A DNA stretch of 64,000 nucleotides from positions 1,550,001 to 1,614,000 of the forward strand of contig NZ_CP073695.1 in NCBI RefSeq assembly GCF_018228765.1, read 5' to 3'. The notes under the pieces are model-generated. The model had not been told where the DNA came from and searched no databases. It worked only from the letters and a program-made list of their open reading frames with translations. Positions 9,171 to 17,774 of the stretch are shown in pieces. This DNA is from Halorubrum ruber. GTDB lineage: Archaea; Halobacteriota; Halobacteria; Halobacteriales; Haloferacaceae. Position 1 is the stretch's first letter; every line of letters begins with the position of its first letter. Both the position numbers and the translations under genes were made by a program.

Positions 9171-10670
9171 ATGAACGCCGGTGGGGACTACGGCGGCGAC
9201 GAACCGCGGGAGAAGTGCGGCGTCGTCGGCGTCTCGCTCGAGGACCGGGAGGCCGCGCGACCGCTGTACTACGCGCTGTACGCGCTCCAACACCGCGGCC
9301 AGGAGTCGGCCGGGATCGTCACGCACGACGGGTTCCAGCAGCACAGCCACGTCGAGCGCGGCCTCGTCGGCGACGCCTTCGAGGCGGGGGACCTCGCGTC
9401 GCTGTCGGGCGGCACCGGCATCGGTCACGTGCGCTACCCGACAGCGGGGAGCCTCGACAAGAGCTGCGCGCAGCCGTTCTCGGTCTCCTTCAAGTCCGGC
9501 TCGCTCGGGCTCTCGCACAACGGGAACCTCGTCAACGCCGACGAGGTGCGCGAGGAGTTAGCGGCGGCGGGCCACGCGTTCACCTCCGACGGCGACACCG
9601 AGGTGATCGCCCACGACCTCGCGCGCAACCTCCTCGAAGAGGACCTCGTCCGGGCGGTCAAACATACGATGAACCGCATCCACGGCTCCTACTCGCTGGC
9701 GATCACCCACGACGACACCGTCCTCGGCGTCCGGGACCCGCTCGGCAACCGCCCGCTGTGTCTCGGCAAGATCGACGGCGGCTACGTCATCGCCAGCGAG
9801 TCGGCCGCCATCGACACGCTCGACGGAGAGCTGATCCGCGACGTCCGCCCCGGCGAGCTCGTCGTCCTCGACCCCGACGGCACCGGCTACGACACGTACC
9901 AGCTGGTCGAGCGCGAGTCGACCGCCCACTGCTTCTTCGAACACGTCTACTTCGCCCGCCCCGACTCCGTCATCGACGAGAGCCTCGTCTACGAGGTGCG
10001 GCGGAAGCTCGGCCGGAAGCTCTGGGAGGAGTCTGGCGTCGAGTCCGACGTGGTGATGCCTGTCCCCGACTCCGGGCGCGCGTTCGCCTCGGGCTACGTG
10101 GACGCCGCGGGCGAGACCACCGCCGACGGCGAGCCGCGGGCGGCCGACGACGGCGGCGTGGAGTTCGCCGAGGGGCTGATGAAGAACCGGTACGTGGGCC
10201 GGACGTTCATCATGCCGACGCAGGACGAACGCGAGCGCGCGGTCCGGCTGAAGCTGAACCCGATCCGCTCGACGGTGGAGGGGAAGTCGGTCACCATCAT
10301 CGACGACTCCATCGTCCGCGGCACGACCTCGACCCAGCTCGTCGAACTGGTGCGCGAGGCGGGCGCCGAGGAGGTCCACCTCCGGATCGGCGCGCCGCCG
10401 ATCCTCGCGCCCTGCTACTTCGGCATCGACATGGCGACGCGCGACGAGCTGATCGCCGCCGACGCCTCGACCGAGGAGATCCGGCAGGAGGTGGGCGCGG
10501 ACTCGCTGTCGTACCTCTCGATCGACGCGGTCGCGGAGGCGCTCGGCGAGAGCCGGGCCGACCTCTGTCTCGGCTGCGTCACCGGCGAGTACCCGTTCGA
10601 CGTCGAGGGCGAGGCGACCGACCGCGACGTCGACGCGCCGGTCTCGGACCCGACACCGGCGGACGATTAG
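9171..10670 (+). CDS. purF: Amidophosphoribosyltransferase (PurF)
   Basis: The 499-residue enzyme makes 5-phosphoribosylamine from PRPP and glutamine, the first step of de novo purine synthesis. The N-terminal nucleophile glutamine-amidotransferase domain has its cysteine at C16 (EKCGVVGV) after a short propeptide, followed by LQHRGQESAG. The C-terminal phosphoribosyltransferase domain has the PRPP motif VTIIDDSIVRGTTS. C-terminal cysteines (LCLGCVTGEYP) are typical of the cluster-containing subtype. It appears to be monocistronic. Confidence 0.96.
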   Translation: MNAGGDYGGDEPREKCGVVGVSLEDREAARPLYYALYALQHRGQESAGIVTHDGFQQHSHVERGLVGDAFEAGDLASLSGGTGIGHVRYPTAGSLDKSCAQPFSVSFKSGSLGLSHNGNLVNADEVREELAAAGHAFTSDGDTEVIAHDLARNLLEEDLVRAVKHTMNRIHGSYSLAITHDDTVLGVRDPLGNRPLCLGKIDGGYVIASESAAIDTLDGELIRDVRPGELVVLDPDGTGYDTYQLVERESTAHCFFEHVYFARPDSVIDESLVYEVRRKLGRKLWEESGVESDVVMPVPDSGRAFASGYVDAAGETTADGEPRAADDGGVEFAEGLMKNRYVGRTFIMPTQDERERAVRLKLNPIRSTVEGKSVTIIDDSIVRGTTSTQLVELVREAGAEEVHLRIGAPPILAPCYFGIDMATRDELIAADASTEEIRQEVGADSLSYLSIDAVAEALGESRADLCLGCVTGEYPFDVEGEATDRDVDAPVSDPTPADD

Positions 10671-10768
10671 CGCTCCTTTTCCGCGTCGATCCTACACACG
10701 TTCGCCGCCGGTCTGACCGCTCGGAACGTATCGGGGGCTTAAATACGCTCACGGCCAGACGTGGAGCT

Positions 10769-11446
10769 ATGACACGGAACGCCGACGCTGCCGAGGACGA
10801 CGCCGCGTCGATGAGCCGCCGCGGGTTCTTCCGCGCCGGGGCCGCCGGGGCGGCGGTCGCCGCGGGCGTCGCGGCCGGAAGCGGGACCGCGGCCGCCCAG
10901 TACGACGGGTGGCTGGAGGGCGTCAGCAACTACGACGGCACCCACGACTACCGCGGGCAAGACGAGGTCACCGTCGAGGTCGGCGCGGGCGAGAACGGAC
11001 TCCGATTCGGCCCCGCCGCGATCCTCATCGACCCGGGCGCGACCGTCGTCTGGGAGTGGACGGGCGCGGGCGGCAATCACAATGTCGTCGCGAGCGACGA
11101 GACCTTCGACAGCGGGTCGCCGGTCGGCGAGGAGGGGTCGACCTTCGAGTACACCTTCGAGGACGCGAGCGACGGCGACGCGTTCAACTACCTCTGCGAG
11201 CCGCACGAGGCGGTGGGAATGAAAGGCGTCGTCGCGGTCGGCTCCGTCGACGACGACCTCGTCGATCCGCAGGCGGAGGGCGGGTCCGGTGAGGGCGGCT
11301 CCGGCGAGAGCGGAGGCGGCGGAAGCGGAAACGGCGGCCTCTCCGCGAGCGACATCGGGACGCTGGCGCTCGGCTTCGGCTTCGCCGGCGCGCTGCTCGT
11401 CCCGCTGTTCTACGCGGCCCACCAGATGGCCGAGCGGAACGCGTAG
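10769..11446 (+). CDS. Halocyanin-like membrane-anchored blue copper protein
   Basis: The 225-residue protein begins with a Tat signal (SRRGFFRAGAAGAAVAAG) and carries one cupredoxin domain. The type-1 copper ligands are visible as H in GGNHNVV, C and H in LCEPHE, and M in VGMKG. A Gly/Ser-rich linker (about residues 170-190) leads to a C-terminal hydrophobic anchor. Its likely role is electron transfer at the outer membrane face. The start ATG 10769 follows CTTAAATA at about 10738, consistent with a nearly leaderless message. It is convergent with the DUF420 gene. Confidence 0.9.
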   Translation: MTRNADAAEDDAASMSRRGFFRAGAAGAAVAAGVAAGSGTAAAQYDGWLEGVSNYDGTHDYRGQDEVTVEVGAGENGLRFGPAAILIDPGATVVWEWTGAGGNHNVVASDETFDSGSPVGEEGSTFEYTFEDASDGDAFNYLCEPHEAVGMKGVVAVGSVDDDLVDPQAEGGSGEGGSGESGGGGSGNGGLSASDIGTLALGFGFAGALLVPLFYAAHQMAERNA

Positions 11447-11474
11447 TCGACCGGCGTCTGTCGCGGCTTTTCGG

Positions 11475-12034
11475 TCAGTACAGATGGTACAGCAGCAGGT
11501 ACACGCCGATCCCCATCGTGAAGGAGATCAGCCAGAGGACGGCGCCGACGAACCCGACCTGCGAGTGCCGCGTGTGGTAGAGTTCCTCGTACGGGCGGGT
11601 CACGGCGAGGAAGAGCGCGTGGAAGACGAACGGGACGCAGACGATCGCGAGCAGGATGTGGACCGCGAGGAACGGGAGGTAGACGTACGAGTAGACGAGC
11701 TCCGGACCGGGGAACTCGGTCGTGCCGACGTGGATCAGCCGGTAGAGGTACGCGCCGAGGAACGCGGCGAACAGCGCGAAGGAGGTTACCATGAAGTTCC
11801 GGTGGCGCTCGACGTTCCCGCGGGAGATCTCTCGCCAGCCGAGGAGGATCGTGGCGATGGCGGTCGCGGAGACGGCGGCGTTGAAATGGGGGATCGCGGC
11901 GAGGACGGCGTCGCTCGCGCGCGGCAGCAGCGAACTCGGGATGACGCCCCCACCGCGCCGAACACAAGCGCGAGCGCGACGCCGGAGGCGACGGCGGTCA
12001 GGACGGAGACGTTCTCGCGGGCCCAGTCGGACAT
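11475..12034 (-). pseudogene. DUF420 family membrane protein, interrupted by an apparent 1-base deletion
   Basis: The N-terminal part reads MSDWARENVSVLTAVASGVALALVFGAVG from 12034. The rest reads GVIPSSLLPRASDAVL...YLLLYHLY to 11475 in another frame. The switch is at a C5 run (11947-11951 on the plus strand). One more base there restores a single 186-residue DUF420 membrane protein with about five or six membrane segments, as expected for this family, which is often near cytochrome oxidase and halocyanin genes. The restored frame is free of stops, which points to a sequence error or a very recent mutation. Confidence 0.82.
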
Positions 12035-12198
12035 ACTCGTGGGGTAGGACGCGACCCCCAAACGCGTGCCGGTTGCGGTCGCCGAGTCGCGGCCGCGTCC
12101 GGCCGCTCGGCGGTCTGCGAAACCCCGCCACGCTCCCACCAAATGGAAGGGCTTTTAATTAGGGGAAGGGTACGTGGAGACGCGACAGAACACCGCGA

Positions 12199-12283
12199 GC
12201 GTGGGTAGCCAAGCCAGGCCAACGGCGCAGCGTTGAGGGCGCTGTCCTGTAGAGGTCCGCCGGTTCAAATCCGGTCCCACGCA
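12199..12283 (+). tRNA. tRNA-Leu (anticodon GAG)
   Basis: The acceptor arms GCGTGGG and CCCACGC pair, with discriminator A. The anticodon stem CAGCG/CGCTG encloses loop TTGAGGG with anticodon GAG. A long class-II variable arm (TCCTGTAGAGGTCC) follows, then the T arm GCCGG TTCAAAT CCGGT. No intron is seen and CCA is not encoded. A TATA-like TTTTAATT lies at 12153-12160. The 12284-12424 spacer downstream holds a short hairpin (GGTGTTGTC / GACAGCACC) and no gene. Confidence 0.95.
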
Positions 12284-12424
12284 TCGCACGGGGTACACCC
12301 CCACGATGCACGGTGTTGTCTACACGACAGCACCCACGCACAATTCCTTTCGATGCTACGCGAGAAGTGACAAGTACGATCGGAACGCTGTGGTCGTGAA
12401 CACCGCCGACGTCCCAGTCGATTG

Positions 12425-12827
12425 TTTATAAATGATTACTCGCGGATCGGTGGTGAACACCGCCAAAGCCCCAGCCGGGAGGGCGGCGCACGCTCGCTGC
12501 GCTCCTCGCTCAGTCGCTCACTCCGTTCGCTCCTTCGCTGTGGTGCTTGCCTCGCCTGCGCCGCCCTCCCGGCTGCCCCTTTGAGTCCCGCCCCGCCCCG
12601 CACAGCACCACCGGAAGACGGTCCTGCTTGCTCGCTCCGCTCGCTGCGCGGGCTGCGACTTCCGTACTCCCGTTCGCTCCCTCCGGTCGCTCACGGGACC
12701 GCAGCCTCACGCCTCCCCAGCCTCGCCGCTCACGCCCTGCGGGCGTTCGCGGCGTCCCTCGCGGGCTGGCTCGCGGCCGCCGGTGGCGGCCGCTCGCAGG
12801 CGCGCCACCGCACTGTGGTTTATAAAT
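12425..12827 (+). repeat. Dispersed three-hairpin element, copy 3 (cleanest boundaries)
   Basis: The copy is bounded on both sides by TTTATAAAT (12425-12433 and 12819-12827). It has one 57-bp-type unit, then H1 with arms 12474-12490 and 12557-12573 (17 bp perfect, but a different sequence from copies 1, 2 and 4), the TGCCCCTTTGAGTCCC box, H2 (CGCCGC/GCGGCG with inner ACGCCC/GGGCGT), H3 (GCGGCCGCC ggt GGCGGCCGC) and the CGCGCCACCGC box. It fills the space between tRNA-Leu and gatE. Confidence 0.92.
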
Positions 12828-12903
12828 AACGTCGCAGATTCCGGTCCCCATCGCTCGCGCGAACTGCCACCCTTTTAGTCGCGCGCCGTCGGAGTGAGGC
12901 GTA

Positions 12904-14787
12904 ATGAGTACGGACGCGACCCCCGAGTACGACTACGAGGAGCTGGGGCTCGTCGCCGGGCTGGAGATCCACCAGCAGCTCGACACCGAGACGAAGCTGT
13001 TCTGCGACTCCCCGACCGTCGAGCGCGACCCCGAGGAGTCCGACCGGTCGATCACCCGCAAGCTCCACCCGACGAAGAGCGAGTTGGGCGAGCTCGACGA
13101 CGCCGCGATGGAGGAGAGCCGCGTCGACCGCGAGTTCACCTACCTCGCGTACGACACCACCTGCCTCGTCGAGGAGGACGACGAGCCGCCGCGGCGCGTC
13201 GACGGCGAGGCGCTCGCGGTGGCGCTCCAGATCGCCGACCTGCTCGACCTCTCCGTCGTCGACCAGGCCCACGTCATGCGGAAGCTCGTCATCGACGGCT
13301 CGAACACCTCCGGGTTCCAGCGCTCGATCCTCCTCGGACAGGACGGCGAGATCGAGACGGAGTCGGGGTCGGTGTCGGTCGTCGACCTCATGCTCGAAGA
13401 GGAGTCCGCGAAGCGCGTCGAGGAGACCGACGACGGCGTCGTCTACTCGCTCGACCGGTTGGGGGTGCCCCTCGTCGAGATCGGCACGGGGCCGGACATC
13501 CGCAGCCCCGAGGGCGCGCGACAGGCCGCGGAGCGGATCGGGATGCTGCTGCGCTCGACGGGCGCGGTGAAGCGCGGGCTCGGCACGATCCGCCAGGACG
13601 TGAACGTCTCCATCGCGGACGGCGCCCGCGTCGAGGTGAAGGGGGTTCAGGACCTCCAAGGGATCGAGGACATCGTCCGCGGCGAGGTCGGACGGCAGGC
13701 CGAACTCCTGGAGATCCGCGAGGAACTCCGGGAGCGCGACGCGAGCGTCGGCGACGTCGCCGACGTGACCGACGTCTTCGCCGACACCGAGTCCGGCGTC
13801 ATCCGCGGCGCGCTCGACTCCGGCGGGAAGGTGACGGCGGTCCCCCTCTTCGGCTTCGACGGGCTCGTCGGCCGCGAGCTCCAGCCGGACCGCCGGCTCG
13901 GCACGGAGCTCTCGGACCACGCGAAGCGCCACGGCGCGGGCGGAGTCTTCCACACCGACGAGCTGCCGGCGTACGGCGTCACCGAGGCGGAGGTCGACGC
14001 CCTCCGCGACGCGGTCGGCGCGGGCGAGGACGACGCGGTCGCCCTCGTCGCGGCCGACCCGGAGACCGCCGACCTCGCGATCGAGGCGGCCGCCGAGCGC
14101 GCCGAGACCGCGATCGAGGGCGTCCCGGAGGAGACCCGCGGCGCGAACGACGACGGGACCACGCGCTACCTCCGCCCACTCCCGGGCGCGGCGCGGATGT
14201 ACCCCGAGACGGACGTGCCGCCGGTCGAGCCGGACCCCTCCGACGTGGAGACGCCCGAACTCCTCGACGAGAAGGCGGAGCGGTACGCCGAGGAGTTCGG
14301 GCTCGACGCCGGCCTCGCCGAGCAGGTGGCGTTCGGCCAGCGGTTCCCCCTCTTCGAAACCGCGGTCGAGCGCGGCGTCGACCCCACCTTCGCGGCCTCG
14401 ACGCTGGAGTCGACGACGACGGAGATCCGTCGTGAGGGGGCTCCCGTCGAGACCCTCACCGACGACCACTTCCTCGCCCTCTTCGACCTCGTCGAGGACG
14501 GCGACCTCGCGAAGGAGGGCGTCCCCGAGGTGCTGACGACGCTCGCGGAGAATCCCTCGCTGTCCGCGGCCGAGGCCGTCGAGGAGGCGGGCCTGTCGGG
14601 CGTGAGCGAAGAGGAGGTCCGCGAGGCGGTCGTGGAGGTCGTCGAGCGGAACGCCGACCAGATCGAGGCCGAGGGGATGGGCGCGTTCTCCGGGCTGATG
14701 GGCGAGGCGATGGGCGCGCTCCGCGGGAAGGCCGACGGCGAGGTCGTCTCCGACGTGTTACGCGAGGAGATCGGCAAGCGGTCGTAG
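12904..14787 (+). CDS. gatE: Glu-tRNA(Gln) amidotransferase subunit E (GatE)
   Basis: The 627-residue protein matches archaeal GatE, which with GatD converts Glu-tRNA(Gln) to Gln-tRNA(Gln). The GatB-like catalytic core begins GLVAGLEIHQQLDT and includes KLFCDSP, RQDVNVSIADG and a VEVKGVQ motif. The inserted AspRS-like GAD domain and the C-terminal helical/YqeY tail (GEAMGALRGKADGEVV) give the usual GatE length, longer than GatB. The start is MSTDATPEYDYEELGL at 12904. It is probably transcribed alone, and gatD is not in the window. Confidence 0.95.
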   Translation: MSTDATPEYDYEELGLVAGLEIHQQLDTETKLFCDSPTVERDPEESDRSITRKLHPTKSELGELDDAAMEESRVDREFTYLAYDTTCLVEEDDEPPRRVDGEALAVALQIADLLDLSVVDQAHVMRKLVIDGSNTSGFQRSILLGQDGEIETESGSVSVVDLMLEEESAKRVEETDDGVVYSLDRLGVPLVEIGTGPDIRSPEGARQAAERIGMLLRSTGAVKRGLGTIRQDVNVSIADGARVEVKGVQDLQGIEDIVRGEVGRQAELLEIREELRERDASVGDVADVTDVFADTESGVIRGALDSGGKVTAVPLFGFDGLVGRELQPDRRLGTELSDHAKRHGAGGVFHTDELPAYGVTEAEVDALRDAVGAGEDDAVALVAADPETADLAIEAAAERAETAIEGVPEETRGANDDGTTRYLRPLPGAARMYPETDVPPVEPDPSDVETPELLDEKAERYAEEFGLDAGLAEQVAFGQRFPLFETAVERGVDPTFAASTLESTTTEIRREGAPVETLTDDHFLALFDLVEDGDLAKEGVPEVLTTLAENPSLSAAEAVEEAGLSGVSEEEVREAVVEVVERNADQIEAEGMGAFSGLMGEAMGALRGKADGEVVSDVLREEIGKRS

Positions 14788-14854
14788 CGCGCTCCCCGTC
14801 CGTTAGGCCCGCTTTTTACGTGTCGCGAGGTCCTGCTTCGATCCGAGAACCACG

Positions 14855-15385
14855 ATGGCAGACTCGTCTCCGACCGACCCGTCAGACGGGCCGTCCGAGT
14901 CGGACCGGACGCCGAACCCGTCAGTCGCGAAGACGCGCGGCGACCGCGTCTCCGACGCGACGAACCGCTTCATCCACGGCGTCGAGCTGGCCGCCGCGGC
15001 GCTGTTCGCGCTCCTGTTTGGCATCGGCGTCGTGGACCTCGCCATCCAGATCGCCGAATCCGTCCCCACCGGCGAGATAACGGACCCGAACACGGTCATC
15101 GGGTTCATCGAGACGGGCCTGCTCCTGCTCATCATCGTCGAGGTGTACGAGACGGTCGTCGCCTACATCGAGCAGAGCGACACCCGGCGGATCGTCAGGC
15201 TGGTGATCTACACCGGCGTCATCGCGATGGTCCGGAAGGTGATCATCTTCCGCACCACGGAATACCCCTCGACGCAGGACGCGCTGTTCGCCGCGGTGTC
15301 GTACACCATCATCATCGGCGGGCTCGTGGCGCTCCTCTACGTCGAGCGGTCCGTCGGGTCCTCGCTGGTCCCGAACGCGGAGTGA
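14855..15385 (+). CDS. PsiE-like membrane protein
   Basis: The 176-residue protein has an acidic 40-residue N-terminus, then four hydrophobic segments (around VELAAAALFALLFGIGVV, GFIETGLLLLIIVEVYET, LVIYTGVIAMVRKVIIF, YTIIIGGLVALLYVE). The order and the RKVIIF motif match the phosphate-starvation-inducible PsiE family. The biochemical function of the family is unknown. It is convergent with the Lrp-type gene. Confidence 0.8.
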   Translation: MADSSPTDPSDGPSESDRTPNPSVAKTRGDRVSDATNRFIHGVELAAAALFALLFGIGVVDLAIQIAESVPTGEITDPNTVIGFIETGLLLLIIVEVYETVVAYIEQSDTRRIVRLVIYTGVIAMVRKVIIFRTTEYPSTQDALFAAVSYTIIIGGLVALLYVERSVGSSLVPNAE

Positions 15386-15414
15386 GTCCTGAGCGCGGTC
15401 CGTGACCCTCGCCG

Positions 15415-15897
15415 TCAGTCCGTCAGCTCCTCGATCAGCGTGTCAAGGTCGTACGTCGCCGGCGCGCGCGGCTCGTCGCGCAGCGCCGCGATGGTGAACG
15501 TCGAGTTCGTGCGCTCGACCTCCGGGATTGCCTCGAAGTCGCTGATCAGCCGCTCGACGGTGTCCGACGAGGAGAGCCGCGCGAGGACGACGAAGTCCGT
15601 CTCGCCCATCGTGAAGAACGCCTCCGTGACGCCCTCGACCGCCAGCAGCTCCTCCGCGAACTCCTCGTAGGGCCCCTCGTAGCTCGCGAGCACCTCGACG
15701 ATGACGGTGACGCCGAGCCCGAGCGCCTCGTGGTCGAGGTCGTACAGGTCGTTCTCGATGACGCCGTCCTCGCGGAGGTTGTTCAGCCGGTAGTGGATCG
15801 TCGACACCGGGATCCCGGTCTCCTCGTGGAGTCGCTCCGGGCTCCCGGTGCCGAGATCGGAGATGGCCTTCAACAGCCGCACGTCGCGCTCGTCCAT
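15415..15897 (-). CDS. Lrp/AsnC family transcriptional regulator
   Basis: The 160-residue protein has an N-terminal winged HTH (MDERDVRLLKAISDLGTGSPERLHEETGIPVSTIHYRLNNL) and a C-terminal RAM-type ligand domain (VIVEVLASYEGPYEEFAEELLAVEGV). It is divergent from a DMT exporter, and paired candidate operators lie in the shared spacer. The likely arrangement is autorepression plus control of the exporter. The TATA GTTATATATT at 15921-15930 sits 24 nt before its start. Confidence 0.92.
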   Translation of the reverse strand: MDERDVRLLKAISDLGTGSPERLHEETGIPVSTIHYRLNNLREDGVIENDLYDLDHEALGLGVTVIVEVLASYEGPYEEFAEELLAVEGVTEAFFTMGETDFVVLARLSSSDTVERLISDFEAIPEVERTNSTFTIAALRDEPRAPATYDLDTLIEELTD

Positions 15898-15920
15898 ACG
15901 ACTCTTTCCCGTGTCGATCC

Positions 15921-15990
15921 GTTATATATTGCGACCGATACGGTTGGAGTCGAGTTCAAGATTCGCTCTCATTTCGGAACCGTATCGCAC
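15921..15990. promoter_or_regulatory. Paired inverted operator-like sites between the Lrp gene and the DMT exporter
   Basis: CGATACGGTT at 15936-15945 and its exact reverse complement AACCGTATCG at 15978-15987 are centred 42 bp apart, about four helical turns. Each contains a near-palindrome (CCGATACGG or CCGTATCG). The first abuts the TATA box of the Lrp gene. The spacing suits a multimeric Lrp protein binding one DNA face. Binding itself is inferred. Confidence 0.6.
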
Positions 15991-16079
15991 GCAGTTCGTA
16001 TGTGTGATTGTTCGTTTTCGATCTCGGGGTATCTGAGAGACGTGTTTAACTATCCGCGGTAATTCTGAACTGGTAGTCA

Positions 16080-17021
16080 ATGAACTTGCGGAACCTCCTC
16101 TCTACTCCCGAATCGATCCTCGCGGCGTTCGTCCTCCTCGCGACGCTGTGGGGCACCTCCTTCGTCGCCATCGAGGCCGGGTTACACTACTTCCCGCCGC
16201 TTTTGTTCGCCGGCGTCCGCTACGCGATCGCCGGCGCGATCGTGTTGGGCGTCGCCGCGGTCGCCTCCGGCAGAACGATGCCCCGAGGCCGCGACGAGTG
16301 GCTCGGGGTAGCCGTCGCCGGGACCTTCGTGATCGCCGCGTACCACGGGCTCCTCTACGTTGCGGAGCTCCGCATCTCGGGCGGGGTCGCCGCCGTGGTC
16401 GTGAGCCTCGCGCCGGTGTTGACCGCCGTGTTCGCGGCCATCCTCCTCCCGAACGAGCGCCTCGGTCCCTTCGAGATCGGCGGGTTCGCCCTCGGAATCC
16501 TCGGCGTGATCGTGATCGCCGACCCGATGGAAGCCGGACTCGGGAGCGCCGCCCTGTTCGGCGTCGCGCTCGCGTTCGCCGGCGCGGTCGCCTTCTCGCT
16601 GGGCGCCGTGCTGCTCCGCCCGCTGCGGACCGACCTCCCGATCGCCGCGCTCCAGGGGTGGGCGATGGTCTCGGGCGCCGGACTCCTGTTCGTCGGCGCC
16701 GCCCTGCTCGGCGAGTCGCCCGCGGCGATCGTCTGGAACGCGACGTCGATCGTGTCGCTGTCGTATCTCACGCTGCTGTCGGGCGTCGTCGCGTTCCTGA
16801 TCTACTTCGCGCTGCTCGACGAGGTCGGACCGGCCCAGCTCCACCTCGTCGGCTACGCGGAGCCGGTCGTCGCCGCGGTCGGGAGCTGGGTCCTGCTCGG
16901 CAACCTGATCGAGGCGGAGGCGATCCTCGGCTTCGTCGCGATCCTCGCCGGCTTCCTCGTCTTGGAGCGCCACGAGATCGCCGCCTACGTCGGCGTCGAG
17001 GACGCGTTCCGGGCGCACTGA
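16080..17021 (+). CDS. DMT/EamA family transporter
   Basis: The 313-residue protein has about ten hydrophobic segments and two EamA repeats (first: FVLLATLWGTSFVAIEAGLHYFPPLLFAGVRYAIAG). The family exports amino acids or other metabolites. The substrate cannot be read from sequence. Its position opposite an Lrp-type regulator suggests amino-acid efflux. A TATA-like GTTTAAC lies about 32 nt upstream. Confidence 0.88.
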   Translation: MNLRNLLSTPESILAAFVLLATLWGTSFVAIEAGLHYFPPLLFAGVRYAIAGAIVLGVAAVASGRTMPRGRDEWLGVAVAGTFVIAAYHGLLYVAELRISGGVAAVVVSLAPVLTAVFAAILLPNERLGPFEIGGFALGILGVIVIADPMEAGLGSAALFGVALAFAGAVAFSLGAVLLRPLRTDLPIAALQGWAMVSGAGLLFVGAALLGESPAAIVWNATSIVSLSYLTLLSGVVAFLIYFALLDEVGPAQLHLVGYAEPVVAAVGSWVLLGNLIEAEAILGFVAILAGFLVLERHEIAAYVGVEDAFRAH

Positions 17022-17048
17022 GAGGTCGCCTCCGACGGGTTCTATCCT

Positions 17049-17633
17049 TCACTCCCCGATATCCTGACTCAGTCCCGCGCGTAGGTCCCGACCGAAGTAG
17101 TGGCCGAGCAGCGCGAGGACGAGCCCGACCCCGCCGCCGACCGCGACGAGCGGGAGCCCCCACTGCGAGAGGTAATCGATCCCGATCGGGAGGAACCCGA
17201 CGCCGAGGACGCTCGTCACCGCGCTCGCCGCGCCCGCCGCGCCGCCGGCGATCCCCGTCTCGACGTACCGGCGCGTCGAGAGGACGAGCCCGAGCAGGAA
17301 CGCGGCGAGGAACACGCCGCCCGCGGTCCCGATCGTCCCGCCGATGAGCGGGATCAGGCCGCCGACGAACACCCCGACCGCGACGGTCACGAGCGCGAGT
17401 CCGAACGCCTTCGCCGAGAACCACCGGCCCGAAACGCCGATTCGACCGGAGTCGGCGGAGCCACCGGTGTTCCCGGCGCTCCGCGCGCTCTCGGTGCCCG
17501 TGCCGGCCGCCGAGGCGTCGCCGGAATCGGCGCCGGACGACCCCTCGCCGCTCGCAAGATCATCGTCGAGGAGGTCGTCGAGGTCGTCCATCGGATCGTC
17601 GTCGGACGACTCGGACTCCTTGGAGGGTTGCAT
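17049..17633 (-). CDS. Membrane protein of unknown function with acidic N-terminus
   Basis: The 194-residue protein starts at MQPSKESESSDDDPMDDLDD. The first about 80 residues are disordered and acidic. They are followed by four hydrophobic stretches rich in Gly and Ala (ALVTVAVGVFVGGLIPLIGG, GGVFLAAFLLGLVL, GIAGGAAGAASAVTSV, LPLVAVGGGVGLVLALLGHYFG). It resembles haloarchaeal DUF456-like membrane proteins, but I cannot assign it firmly. A longer frame upstream is rejected because that part is Arg/Pro-rich like a non-coding frame. Confidence 0.7.
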   Translation of the reverse strand: MQPSKESESSDDDPMDDLDDLLDDDLASGEGSSGADSGDASAAGTGTESARSAGNTGGSADSGRIGVSGRWFSAKAFGLALVTVAVGVFVGGLIPLIGGTIGTAGGVFLAAFLLGLVLSTRRYVETGIAGGAAGAASAVTSVLGVGFLPIGIDYLSQWGLPLVAVGGGVGLVLALLGHYFGRDLRAGLSQDIGE

Positions 17634-17774
17634 ACCGGACCGTTCGGGCCCGCGGACTTGGCTTTTGTGCCGCGGCGGGCGTTCGCGCTCCCGATCGCCG
17701 CGCGGTCGCGTGTGACGCGGTAGCGTTCGCCGTTTCACCGGAAACGAGGTGTGGGGCCCGTCGGTTCGCCGCGC

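Noticed and set aside
12284-12424. Possible attachment site after tRNA-Leu
   Set aside because: No direct repeat of the tRNA 3' end was found in the window, and no integrase gene is present.
15415-17021. Complete amino-acid export operon with the Lrp gene
   Set aside because: The genes are divergent, not an operon, and the transported substrate cannot be read from sequence.
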